From Candidatus Woesearchaeota archaeon (lineage in GTDB: Archaea; Nanobdellota; Nanobdellia; Woesearchaeales; GW2011-AR4), in contig JACOZO010000048.1 of the NCBI GenBank assembly GCA_016181325.1, positions 1 to 10,020 on the forward strand: 10,020 nucleotides of DNA, given 5' to 3'. Below the pieces are notes generated by a model, which did not search any database, had not been told where the DNA came from, and was given only the letters and a program-made list of their open reading frames with translations. The translations under genes were made by a program, and so were the position numbers. Below, in pieces: positions 1 through 5,340 of this stretch (within the stretch, counting starts at the first letter, position 1; the number at the start of each line of letters is the position of its first letter).

Positions 1-27
1 CAAGCATAGCCACTAGACTACAGGCCC
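1..27 (-). tRNA. Probable tRNA, 5' part only (runs off left edge)
   Basis: Read on the minus strand, the sequence from 27 downwards is GGGCCTG, then TA, then GTCTAGTGGCTATG. This matches a tRNA start: a 7-nt acceptor strand, U8-A9, and a D arm with A14, GG at 18-19 and A21. A TATA-like palindrome at 49-58 lies about 22-31 nt upstream, the expected archaeal promoter distance. Only about 27 nt are present, so anticodon and identity cannot be read; the GGGCC start is common in archaeal tRNA-Val, among others. The D stem is imperfect: the 3' half reads TGCT where GTCT would prefer a GAC-type partner. It could therefore be a diverged tRNA, one with an intron nearby, or a tRNA-like fragment. Confidence 0.5.
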
Positions 28-48
28 GTAATCTATGGGTATTTTATG

Positions 49-70
49 GTTATATATAAAAATATTTAAA
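49..70. promoter_or_regulatory. A/T-rich TATA region between tRNA and pilin-like gene
   Basis: The self-complementary TTATATATAA at 49-58 can act as a TATA box in either direction. On the minus strand it is well placed for the tRNA starting at 27. On the plus strand it lies 31-40 nt before the start codon at 89, and a second A/T stretch (aatatttaaaaa) follows at 61-72. Purine-rich Shine-Dalgarno-like motifs are AAGGAG at 71-76 and GGGAG at 78-82. Confidence 0.45.
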
Positions 71-88
71 AAGGAGCGGGAGAATAAT

Positions 89-721
89 ATGAAAATGCTC
101 AATAAGAAGGGATTTGAACTGGCTGTCAATTTTCTTGTTGTTTTGATAATATCAGTGGTTGTGATTGGCTTCGGCATTAAATTCGTCTATGACCTTGTCG
201 CACAGACGTCGAAGCTTGAGCAGGTGAGCGGCGAGGACCTTGACGCAAGGATAGGCGACCTGCTGTGCGCAAACGAGAAGCAGGTATGCATAAGCGGGGA
301 GACGAAGAAGGTAAAGCAGGGGGATGTCGGCGTTTTCGGGGTGAAGATATTGAATGTGGATAGTGCGGATCATAAATATATAGTTGTACTGTCAAGATGT
401 CAATTTCTGGCGTCTGGAAGCAGTTCATTGCAGGATTGTACTCTTACTGGCGCAAATCAGCAATTGATTACCCTACCCCCCGTCATGACCAATCCACCTC
501 CAATTGCTCCCGGTACTGGACAAAAGAGGGAGATTACAATCAAGAGCAAGAATGAGGGAAGCATCGCATTGGGCGTTGAAGTCAAGAAAAATGCCCCCTC
601 GGCAACCTATATACTTAATGTTGATGTATTTTTTGAAAAGCCTGTGGCAGGTGCTGGAGGCCAATATGAGGATCAATATAAGTATATCTCAACCAAAAAA
701 ATCCGCATTGAAGTGCCTTAA
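89..721 (+). CDS. Pilin-like (class III signal) membrane-anchored extracellular protein
   Basis: The product is 210 aa. The ATG at 89 is chosen over the in-frame ATG at 35, because 35 would put the TATA region inside the coding sequence, while AAGGAG/GGGAG lies just before 89. The N-terminus is NKKG followed by FELAVNF and an uninterrupted hydrophobic helix at about residues 11-30. This is the layout of archaeal type IV pilin/archaellin precursors, with cleavage expected after Gly8 by a PibD/FlaK-type peptidase. The rest (about 40-210) is predicted extracellular. It has four cysteines (60, 67, 104, 117) that could form disulfides, a proline-rich stretch at 130-142, and beta-rich C-terminal segments. 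I do not recognise the extracellular domain. It could be a minor pilin or simply a surface protein using a pilin-like anchor. Confidence 0.75.
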   Translation: MKMLNKKGFELAVNFLVVLIISVVVIGFGIKFVYDLVAQTSKLEQVSGEDLDARIGDLLCANEKQVCISGETKKVKQGDVGVFGVKILNVDSADHKYIVVLSRCQFLASGSSSLQDCTLTGANQQLITLPPVMTNPPPIAPGTGQKREITIKSKNEGSIALGVEVKKNAPSATYILNVDVFFEKPVAGAGGQYEDQYKYISTKKIRIEVP

Positions 722-726
722 AAAAT

Positions 727-738
727 AAATATATTTAT
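727..738 (+). promoter_or_regulatory. TATA-like box for the DUF4349 gene
   Basis: The A/T stretch AAATATATTTAT is centred about 31 nt before the ATG at 764. No Shine-Dalgarno sequence is visible before that ATG, which fits a leaderless or very short-leader transcript. Confidence 0.45.
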
Positions 739-763
739 TAATGACTTATTCTTTGCAGGCGCT

Positions 764-1642
764 ATGGACATAAAAAAGCAGTTCGGGAAGATAAAGGACA
801 ACTGGCTGATTGTATTGATATTGGTTTTGCTTGCCCTCTTCCTCAACGGAGGAGCCGCGCCATTATTTGATTCTGCCAGCAGGGGAATAAGCGGAGGCAG
901 CTTCATGCAGGAAATGGCTGTCTCATCGTACCAGAAATCCATCGGCATAATGCCGCCCCTGGCCCAGGATTTCGCGCCTGACGCGGCTGACAGGAAAATA
1001 ACGAAGTCCGCAAGCGTGTCTGTTGAAGTAAAGCAGGGGACATTCAGGGATGCGGAGTCGAAGCTGAAATCCATAGTCAAATCATCCAATTCCTACCTTC
1101 TCAATGAAAATGTCAATACATACGATTCCGGGTGGAAGTCCTACTATAACGGATATTACACTGTCAAGGTGGACAGCAGGAAATACAATGACATCGTGAC
1201 GCAGCTCAAGGGCATAGGCGAGGTCAAGTCATTCAACGAGAATGCTGATGACATAACCGGAAGCTATACAAATGCGAAGATTGAACTGGAGGCAGAGAAG
1301 GAAAGGCTTGCAAGGTTCCAGCAGATGTACGGCGAGGCAACGAAGGTCGAGGACAAGATACAGCTCAATGACAGGCTCTTTGACCAGGAAAGAAGGGTAA
1401 AATACCTTGAAGACTCGCTGAAGGACATAAACAGGCAGGTTGATTACTCCACAATTTCCATTTCAATAAGCGAGAAGCAGTCGGAATATGCGAATATAGC
1501 CATTATCAAGTTTTCTGAGCTTGTGAGAAGGCTTGTCTCGAGCATAAACGGCCTGTTTGCCTTGATATTTATGGTGCTGCCTTATGCTGTTGCTGCTGCC
1601 GTGGTTTGGATTGGTGTTAGGATTTTCAGAAGGAAGAAGTGA
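764..1642 (+). CDS. DUF4349-family coiled-coil membrane protein
   Basis: The product is 292 aa, with a membrane helix near the N-terminus (about 14-28) and another near the C-terminus (about 262-286) followed by a basic tail (RIFRRKK). Between them lies a DUF4349-type domain. It opens with a beta-rich segment (DRKITKSASVSVEV, 77-90), continues through the region ending TVKVDSRKYNDIVTQL (133-148), and has a charged helical stretch at about 170-225 that is probably coiled coil. It closes with VDYSTISISI (227-236), the strand that typically ends this domain. Family members in bacteria and archaea are membrane-anchored with the domain outside the cytoplasm; their molecular function is unknown. 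The domain is probably extracytoplasmic here, tethered at both ends. It follows the pilin-like gene by 42 nt but has its own TATA-like box. The family assignment is confident; the role is not known. Confidence 0.88.
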   Translation: MDIKKQFGKIKDNWLIVLILVLLALFLNGGAAPLFDSASRGISGGSFMQEMAVSSYQKSIGIMPPLAQDFAPDAADRKITKSASVSVEVKQGTFRDAESKLKSIVKSSNSYLLNENVNTYDSGWKSYYNGYYTVKVDSRKYNDIVTQLKGIGEVKSFNENADDITGSYTNAKIELEAEKERLARFQQMYGEATKVEDKIQLNDRLFDQERRVKYLEDSLKDINRQVDYSTISISISEKQSEYANIAIIKFSELVRRLVSSINGLFALIFMVLPYAVAAAVVWIGVRIFRRKK

Positions 1643-1705
1643 TTTCTGATTAGATTTATCTTATTTTAGGATTGAAGATTTAACACTTCCCTTGCAGAAG
1701 GCATC

Positions 1706-2413
1706 CTAGACCTCAGAAGCAGCCCTGACTATCTTCGCAAACCCGTCAGCGTCCAATGATGCTCCGCCGACAAGGGCGCCGTCAACATCGGATTTCATTA
1801 TTATGCTCTTTATGTTGTCTGCCTTAACGCTGCCGCCGTAAAGAATCCTTATTTTATCGCCTTCTTCCTTGCCGCAGAGCTTCTTCATCTGGCTCCTTAT
1901 GAAGGCGTGCATCTCCTGCGCCTGCTCAGGGGTCGCGTTCTTTCCGGTGCCTATGGCCCAAACAGGCTCGTATGCAATGATGAGCTTGATTATCTTGTAC
2001 TTGCTTATGCCTTTCAGCCCGTTCTTGAGCTGGTTTTGTATCACGTTGGTTTCCATGCCCTTTTCCCTTTCATCAAGCTTCTCGCCGATGCAGAATATAG
2101 GGGTAAATCCGTGTTCCAATGCAGCAATGAGTTTCTTGTTTATCAGTTCGTCACTTTCATTCAGGATATGCCTTCTTTCGGAATGGCCTACAATGACATA
2201 CTTGCAAATGCCTTTCAGCATCAAAGGCGAGATCTCACCGGTAAATGCGCCCTTGTCCTCGAAATAGATATTCTGGGCGCCTACTTCTATATTGCTGCCA
2301 TTTAGCTCTCTTGAGACTTCGCACAATGCAGTAAAAGGGGGGCATACTGCGATGTCAACTTTCGAGAAATCCTTCAGCTTTATCGCAGTCCTTGCCATAA
2401 TACTTAATGCCAT
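1706..2413 (-). CDS. tpiA: Triosephosphate isomerase, apparently lacking the N-terminal active-site strand
   Basis: Triosephosphate isomerase interconverts dihydroxyacetone phosphate and glyceraldehyde 3-phosphate. The body is clear: CPPFTAL, VIVGHSERR (catalytic His), AYEPVWAIGTGK (catalytic Glu and hinge of loop 6), ILYGGSV and DGALVGGASL (phosphate binding). It is the long form (about 250 aa), not the short archaeal form. The start is the problem. A strong AGGAGG at 2421-2426 sits 7 nt before the ATG at 2413, giving 235 aa with no beta-1 strand and none of the usual NWKMN motif carrying catalytic Asn and Lys. The frame stays open to a TTG at 2476, giving 256 aa of normal length, but that extension reads MTWRN where NWKMN is expected and overlaps the conserved HEPN coding frame. 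It is the third gene of the minus-strand operon. Activity is doubtful unless the TTG form is made and Arg replaces Lys. Confidence 0.85.
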   Translation of the reverse strand: MALSIMARTAIKLKDFSKVDIAVCPPFTALCEVSRELNGSNIEVGAQNIYFEDKGAFTGEISPLMLKGICKYVIVGHSERRHILNESDELINKKLIAALEHGFTPIFCIGEKLDEREKGMETNVIQNQLKNGLKGISKYKIIKLIIAYEPVWAIGTGKNATPEQAQEMHAFIRSQMKKLCGKEEGDKIRILYGGSVKADNIKSIIMKSDVDGALVGGASLDADGFAKIVRAASEV

Positions 2414-2720
2414 TTCTAATCCTCCTAAAACGGTCAAATTCCGCCATGTCATGCCCATTAAAGCCTTTTTTGCCAAGATAGACTATAGATGCCTCATGGG
2501 AAAATGATTTATAGCCTTCCAGATACAGCAGTGAATCGGCGGCCTCGCGCATGGATTCATATGCATTTTCAAGAACAAATTTTGGTTTTACTGTTTTTGA
2601 CAGGCTTCTGGAAAACTCAAGCCGCTCCATGCTGTCTTTAAAGGCAGCAATTGACAGGTTCTTATCAGGGCTTTGCCTTTTGACCTCGCCTTTTTTCAGG
2701 AAAAACTCAAATTCCTTCAC
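2355..2720 (-). CDS. HEPN-domain protein, partner of the upstream nucleotidyltransferase; likely shortened at its C-terminus
   Basis: The product is 121 aa, starting with GTG at 2720. That codon overlaps the upstream stop as GTGA, with GGAGG at 2728-2732 placed 7 nt ahead. The protein is helical. Its second half has the HEPN signature: AYESMREAADSLLYLEGYKS (53-72), then FDRFRRIRNGIKYYGKD (95-111). HEPN proteins paired with MNT nucleotidyltransferases form HEPN/MNT toxin-antitoxin systems, where HEPN is an RNase toxin or a regulated partner. The RNase motif R-x(4-6)-H is not intact: Arg-Asn is followed by GIKYY with no His. Relatives usually continue with a further helix after the YYG segment, but this frame stops 13 residues later and overlaps the isomerase by at least 59 nt. 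HEPN identity is fairly sure; a truncated tail is an inference. Confidence 0.78.
   Translation of the reverse strand: MKEFEFFLKKGEVKRQSPDKNLSIAAFKDSMERLEFSRSLSKTVKPKFVLENAYESMREAADSLLYLEGYKSFSHEASIVYLGKKGFNGHDMAEFDRFRRIRNGIKYYGKDCDKAEGFLES
2421..2426 (-). promoter_or_regulatory. Strong Shine-Dalgarno that decides the tpiA start
   Basis: AGGAGG on the minus strand is separated by 7 nt from the ATG at 2413. It lies inside the HEPN gene, so isomerase translation would begin while ribosomes are still on HEPN. It is the best ribosome-binding site near either candidate isomerase start. Confidence 0.65.
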
Positions 2721-3235
2721 CAGGAGCCCTCCAATATGATTCCGTTAAGCAGGTTTGCTTTGAATTCATCGCTTATCTTTTTCAAATCAATTTCGTGGAC
2801 ACTTATTGCCTTTTTCAGGGCATTCTCATATCTTGCATTGTCCAGGTCCAGTTTTTTCTTCGTTATCACTGCCACATCAATGTCGGATTTTTCAGTGTCA
2901 TCACCCCTGGAAAAGCTGCCAAACAAGATGATTGCTTTGGGATTATTGTAAGAGGATGATAGATGCCCAACAAGCCCCGACGTATAAATCTTTTCAAGAT
3001 TGTGCACCCTTTTATGCCTTATAAAAGCCGTACTTTCCCTGTTTGCCGCCACTTTTGTCAGCACCGGCCCTTTTGTCTTTGTTATCAGCTTGATTTTGGC
3101 CAATTTATCTGTAGAAGAGATTATAGTAGGCATGGATAATTTCATAAGCCTTGCCAGCTCCCTCAGATGAAATTCCCTTGCCGGATTCTCAAAAAACTCC
3201 TCCAAAACACGCTGCGTGGTAGATTTTTCTATCAT
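2717..3235 (-). CDS. Winged-helix plus MNT-type nucleotidyltransferase (probable antitoxin/regulator)
   Basis: The product is 172 aa. Residues about 5-65 form a winged helix-turn-helix (FHLRELARLMKLSMPTIIS, 22-40). Residues about 98-165 form a minimal nucleotidyltransferase domain with the classic motif GSFSRGDDTEKSDID (106-120). There the Gly-Ser pair binds nucleotide and the two aspartates bind metal; a third acidic residue is plausibly Glu148 or Asp150 (EID). Paired MNT proteins in HEPN/MNT systems neutralise the HEPN partner, in studied cases by attaching AMP. The fused winged helix suggests it also binds DNA, perhaps its own promoter. Its stop overlaps the HEPN start by 4 nt (GTGA), so the two are translationally coupled. 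It heads the minus-strand operon leading to tpiA. The start at 3235 is supported by a TATA-like box about 28 nt upstream. Confidence 0.87.
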   Translation of the reverse strand: MIEKSTTQRVLEEFFENPAREFHLRELARLMKLSMPTIISSTDKLAKIKLITKTKGPVLTKVAANRESTAFIRHKRVHNLEKIYTSGLVGHLSSSYNNPKAIILFGSFSRGDDTEKSDIDVAVITKKKLDLDNARYENALKKAISVHEIDLKKISDEFKANLLNGIILEGSW

Positions 3236-3267
3236 TTGGTATATAAAAATATCAATTGGTATTTAAA
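3236..3267. repeat. Two direct repeats over the promoter of the MNT/HEPN operon
   Basis: The 12-mers TTGGTATATAAA (3236-3247) and TTGGTATTTAAA (3256-3267) differ at one base and start exactly 20 bp apart, about two helical turns. On the minus strand the distal copy supplies the TATA-like box (TTTAAATA, centred about 28 nt before the ATG at 3235) and the proximal copy abuts the start codon. The arrangement suits a promoter-overlapping operator for the winged-helix protein encoded just downstream; this is an inference. Confidence 0.5.
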
Positions 3268-3335
3268 TCTATCTGTAAATTTTAAGCTGTCAGTAGTTTT
3301 ATCCTATTTATTGGCTCTTAAACTTCCCTTAGTAA

Positions 3336-3348
3336 GGAAAAATTTTCC
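3336..3348. repeat. Perfect inverted repeat upstream of the COG1395 promoter
   Basis: GGAAAA-A-TTTTCC is a perfect 6-bp inverted repeat with a one-base centre. It lies a few bases upstream of the probable BRE/TATA region at 3352-3366 and is a candidate operator. The gene downstream encodes an XRE-type DNA-binding protein, so autoregulation is possible. Confidence 0.4.
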
Positions 3349-3351
3349 AAC

Positions 3352-3366
3352 CGAAACATTTTTAAT
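3352..3366 (+). promoter_or_regulatory. Promoter of the COG1395 regulator gene
   Basis: CGAAA (BRE-like) followed by CATTTTTAAT (TATA-like) is centred about 27 nt before the ATG at 3389. There is no Shine-Dalgarno before the ATG. Both facts fit leaderless transcription starting at the start codon. Confidence 0.5.
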
Positions 3367-3388
3367 GCTGATATCGGAAGTATCACTC

Positions 3389-4255
3389 ATGAAACAGAAG
3401 CCATTGGAGCAGATAGAGCTTTTCCTGCTTAGGAAGGGGTTTACGGTCAAAAGCCTGGCAAGGGGCTGCTTTGACATCGTTGCAAGGAAGGACAGCACAA
3501 TAATGCTGGTCAAGGCGCTTGAGGACGCCAATTCCATAAGCAAGGAAAACGCCGAGGAGATGATAGCTGTATCTTCATACATAAATGCATCGCCGCTCAT
3601 AGTTGCCGAAAAGGCAGGGGCCAGGCTGGAAGACAATGTCGTCTATTCAAGGTTCGGCATCTGGACAATAAATGCAGGCACGCTGCAGAACTGCATCAGC
3701 AGCAGATTCCCGTTCATCAGGAGCACCCAGGCAGGGTTCACGGCATCCATCAAGGGGGAAAAGCTCAGGGAGAAAAGGGAAGAGTCAGGCTATTCCCTCA
3801 ATTCGCTGTCAAGGCTGCTCGGCGTGTCAAGCAGGATGACATCAAGGTATGAATCAGAGGATTCGGAAGTCACCATAACCAGGGCCATCAAGATACACAG
3901 GGCATTCGGCAATGAGGTATTCAATGAGATAAACATACTGGAGGCAAGGGCGCATCCCGAGAGCAGGCAGCAGACCGACATTGCGGCAAAATACGTGCAG
4001 CTTGGGTTCGAGGCGACCGACACGAGGAAAACGCCGTTCAATGTCATAGCAAAAAAAGACAATGAGGTAATCCTCACGGAAGTGGGCGACAGGATAAATC
4101 CCGAGGCAGTGTCCCTGTCAAAGCTCATCGAGGCCGGCAATCTCGTGATATTCAAGAACAAGAAGCCTGCAAAAGAAGTGGCCTCCATGAAAAAGGAGGA
4201 ATTCCTGGGGTTTGAAAAGGCCAATGAGCTGATCAGGTTCTTGAAGGAGTTTTAG
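3389..4255 (+). CDS. COG1395-type archaeal transcriptional regulator (XRE HTH between two endonuclease-like halves)
   Basis: The product is 288 aa. The ATG at 3389 is preferred because the promoter lies about 27 nt upstream; the frame is open further upstream (for example ATG 3365), but that would overlap the TATA box. An XRE/HTH_3 domain occupies about 122-180, with GEKLREKREESGYSLNSL and LLGVSSRMTSRYE. The regions on either side resemble one another: RKGFTV...FDIVARKDSTIML (15-40) and LGFEAT...FNVIAKKDNEVILTE (205-231). Both look like the alpha-beta core of a restriction-endonuclease-like fold. The family is an archaea-specific set of predicted HTH regulators with unknown targets. It is probably cytoplasmic and DNA-binding. 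Its last four bases overlap the 3' end of the convergent PIN gene. Confidence 0.85.
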   Translation: MKQKPLEQIELFLLRKGFTVKSLARGCFDIVARKDSTIMLVKALEDANSISKENAEEMIAVSSYINASPLIVAEKAGARLEDNVVYSRFGIWTINAGTLQNCISSRFPFIRSTQAGFTASIKGEKLREKREESGYSLNSLSRLLGVSSRMTSRYESEDSEVTITRAIKIHRAFGNEVFNEINILEARAHPESRQQTDIAAKYVQLGFEATDTRKTPFNVIAKKDNEVILTEVGDRINPEAVSLSKLIEAGNLVIFKNKKPAKEVASMKKEEFLGFEKANELIRFLKEF

Positions 4256-4731
4256 GGCTTTATCCTGTCCAACTGAATCAATACTTCATTGTACAGCTCT
4301 ATGCTGATTCGGAAGTCAGCTTTTATAAGATTGTCCAGCAGAATCCTGAATTCATTTTTATTGATGAGTTTTTTATCCAAAAATGCAAACAGCAATCCCA
4401 GCGTGCCCTTGACATTAAGCCCCATATTCTTAGCCACTATCCTCGCTTTGTGATCATCCAGCAAAATCAAGCCAGCCTTTTTGCTTAAGGCAAGATTTAT
4501 AGCCTCTGTTTCGCCGCCGTGCAATTGCAAGTCAAGAATTTTTCCACCGGCTTTTTCTACTGTAAAAGACGGCATAAAGGCCTCGAAGTAAGCAATTCCA
4601 TCTTTTTCCCTTAGAAGCTCTTCCAAAACCATTGGCGGTATGTGGATCTTTTTATACAAATGCAAGAGCAGGCCAAGTTTTTTTATTTTGCCCAGAAAGA
4701 TTAAAGGAGAAGTATTGGAAACTACTATCAT
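4252..4731 (-). CDS. DUF3368 PIN-domain toxin (VapC-like)
   Basis: The product is 159 aa and has the layout of DUF3368 PIN-like nucleases. It has an N-terminal VSNTSPLIFLGKI (4-16), a middle HIPPMVLEELL (30-40), an acidic GETEAI (73-78), and LLDDHKARIVAKNMGLNVKGTLGLL (90-114). PIN proteins are metal-dependent RNases. Visible acidic candidates are Glu75, Asp92 and Asp93. The first metal-binding position, often Asp in PIN proteins, is Asn6; many DUF3368 members read NTSPL, so this need not mean loss of function. The start overlaps the antitoxin stop by 4 nt (ATGA), a typical antitoxin-first operon. The 3' end overlaps the convergent COG1395 gene by 4 nt. Confidence 0.88.
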   Translation of the reverse strand: MIVVSNTSPLIFLGKIKKLGLLLHLYKKIHIPPMVLEELLREKDGIAYFEAFMPSFTVEKAGGKILDLQLHGGETEAINLALSKKAGLILLDDHKARIVAKNMGLNVKGTLGLLFAFLDKKLINKNEFRILLDNLIKADFRISIELYNEVLIQLDRIKP

Positions 4732-5036
4732 CCTATCCCCTTTATTGTCAGCAAATCTTCCCTTAAATCATCTGCAGTGCAGTTCAGATAAACATCATAT
4801 TTTTTCATCAGGCCAATCATTTCCCACAGGCTCTTATCAGCCAATTCCGCTGCCTTCCACAGCGAAACTTTGCCTTCCCTGTATAGCTTAAAAGCATGCT
4901 CAACCTTGTATTCCTGAAGGCTCCTGTTGATAAGCCTCTTGACAAAAGTGCTTTTATCCAAATCTTCTGATTTTGCAAACTTTTCTATTTCCCTGGCTTC
5001 TTTCTTCTGGAGCCTTGTTGATATTGTAGTGGTCAT
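4728..5036 (-). CDS. UPF0175-family antitoxin with ribbon-helix-helix N-terminus
   Basis: The product is 102 aa. Residues about 2-43 look like a ribbon-helix-helix DNA-binding domain (TTTISTRLQKKEAREIEKF, then KSTFVKRLINRSL). Residues about 44-98 match UPF0175: EHAFKLYREGKVSLWKAAELADKSLWEMIGLMKKYDV. UPF0175 genes are the usual partners of DUF3368 PIN toxins, and the 4-nt ATGA overlap with the PIN gene confirms the pair. It is expected to neutralise the PIN RNase and repress the operon through the RHH domain. A TATA-like box lies about 31 nt before the ATG at 5036. Confidence 0.87.
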   Translation of the reverse strand: MTTTISTRLQKKEAREIEKFAKSEDLDKSTFVKRLINRSLQEYKVEHAFKLYREGKVSLWKAAELADKSLWEMIGLMKKYDVYLNCTADDLREDLLTIKGIG

Positions 5037-5061
5037 TGTTTACAATAGAAGTTGGTGTAGA

Positions 5062-5073
5062 CATATTTAAATG
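5062..5073 (-). promoter_or_regulatory. Promoter of the UPF0175/DUF3368 operon
   Basis: On the minus strand CATTTAAATATG is centred about 31 nt upstream of the ATG at 5036, suggesting a leader of only a few bases. Its core ATTTAAAT is palindromic. Confidence 0.5.
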
Positions 5074-5162
5074 TTTTGGTTCAAAAACAATGAAAATCAT
5101 AATTTCGTCATTTCGTTTTAAGCCTTGTTAATGATAAAATGACTGCCGCATTGATTGTGAGG

Positions 5163-5204
5163 CTGTCGTTTTTCATTAATGCTGTTGTGAAAGAAAAACG
5201 ACGG
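5163..5204. repeat. Long inverted repeat / stem-loop
   Basis: GTCGTTTTTC (5165-5174) and GAAAAACGAC (5193-5202) are perfect inverted copies separated by 18 nt. As plus-strand RNA the stem extends to 12 pairs through a U-G and a C-G pair at its base. It is in the spacer between the antitoxin promoter and the end of the transporter gene. It could be a terminator-like structure for the minus-strand transporter transcript, part of a small RNA, or a protein-binding site. Confidence 0.45.
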
Positions 5205-5212
5205 AATTATTA

Positions 5213-5329
5213 TCAATAATTTTCATTGTATTGGGATAAATTGATGAAATTGCCATTGCGAATGTGCAAATCATTGTGAATGATGCCCACCTCTCCTTTG
5301 CCAAAAGACTTTAAGCTAAAGAATTTACT
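5213..5329 (-). pseudogene. Possible remnant of a kinase-like gene (weak)
   Basis: A 38-codon minus-strand open stretch between stops contains GIIHNDLHIRNGNFI. That fits the H-x-D-x(4)-N catalytic-loop motif of aminoglycoside-phosphotransferase/protein-kinase-like enzymes. No DFG-like motif follows and the frame stops 10 residues after the motif's NGNFI. It may be a decayed fragment or coincidence in a low-complexity spacer. Confidence 0.15.
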
Positions 5330-5340
5330 TTACAGGCTTA

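Larger units (their letters stand above)
5037..5340. other. A/T-rich spacer with no intact gene
   Basis: This is the longest gene-free stretch in the window. It holds the antitoxin promoter at its left end, a 12-bp stem-loop at 5163-5204, a near-identical short direct repeat CATTGYGAATG (5254-5264 and 5272-5282), a small hairpin ATCATT-GTG-AATGAT (5270-5284), and a minus-strand open fragment at 5213-5329. I see no complete gene or tRNA in it. Confidence 0.6.

Noticed and set aside
35..88. Extended N-terminus for the pilin-like gene from ATG 35
   Set aside because: It would encode the TATA region and the ribosome-binding sequence, and would place 18 residues ahead of a normal class III signal peptide.
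1869..2305. Two overlapping plus-strand open frames inside tpiA
   Set aside because: Both lie opposite conserved isomerase motifs and read as low-complexity antisense products.
2355..2476. A simple one-base sequencing frameshift hiding the NWKMN motif of tpiA
   Set aside because: Neither of the other two minus-strand frames encodes an NWKMN-like motif here: one is HEPN and the other has stops.
5037..5340. CRISPR or tandem-repeat array in the spacer
   Set aside because: The repeats are short, only two copies each, and not regularly spaced.
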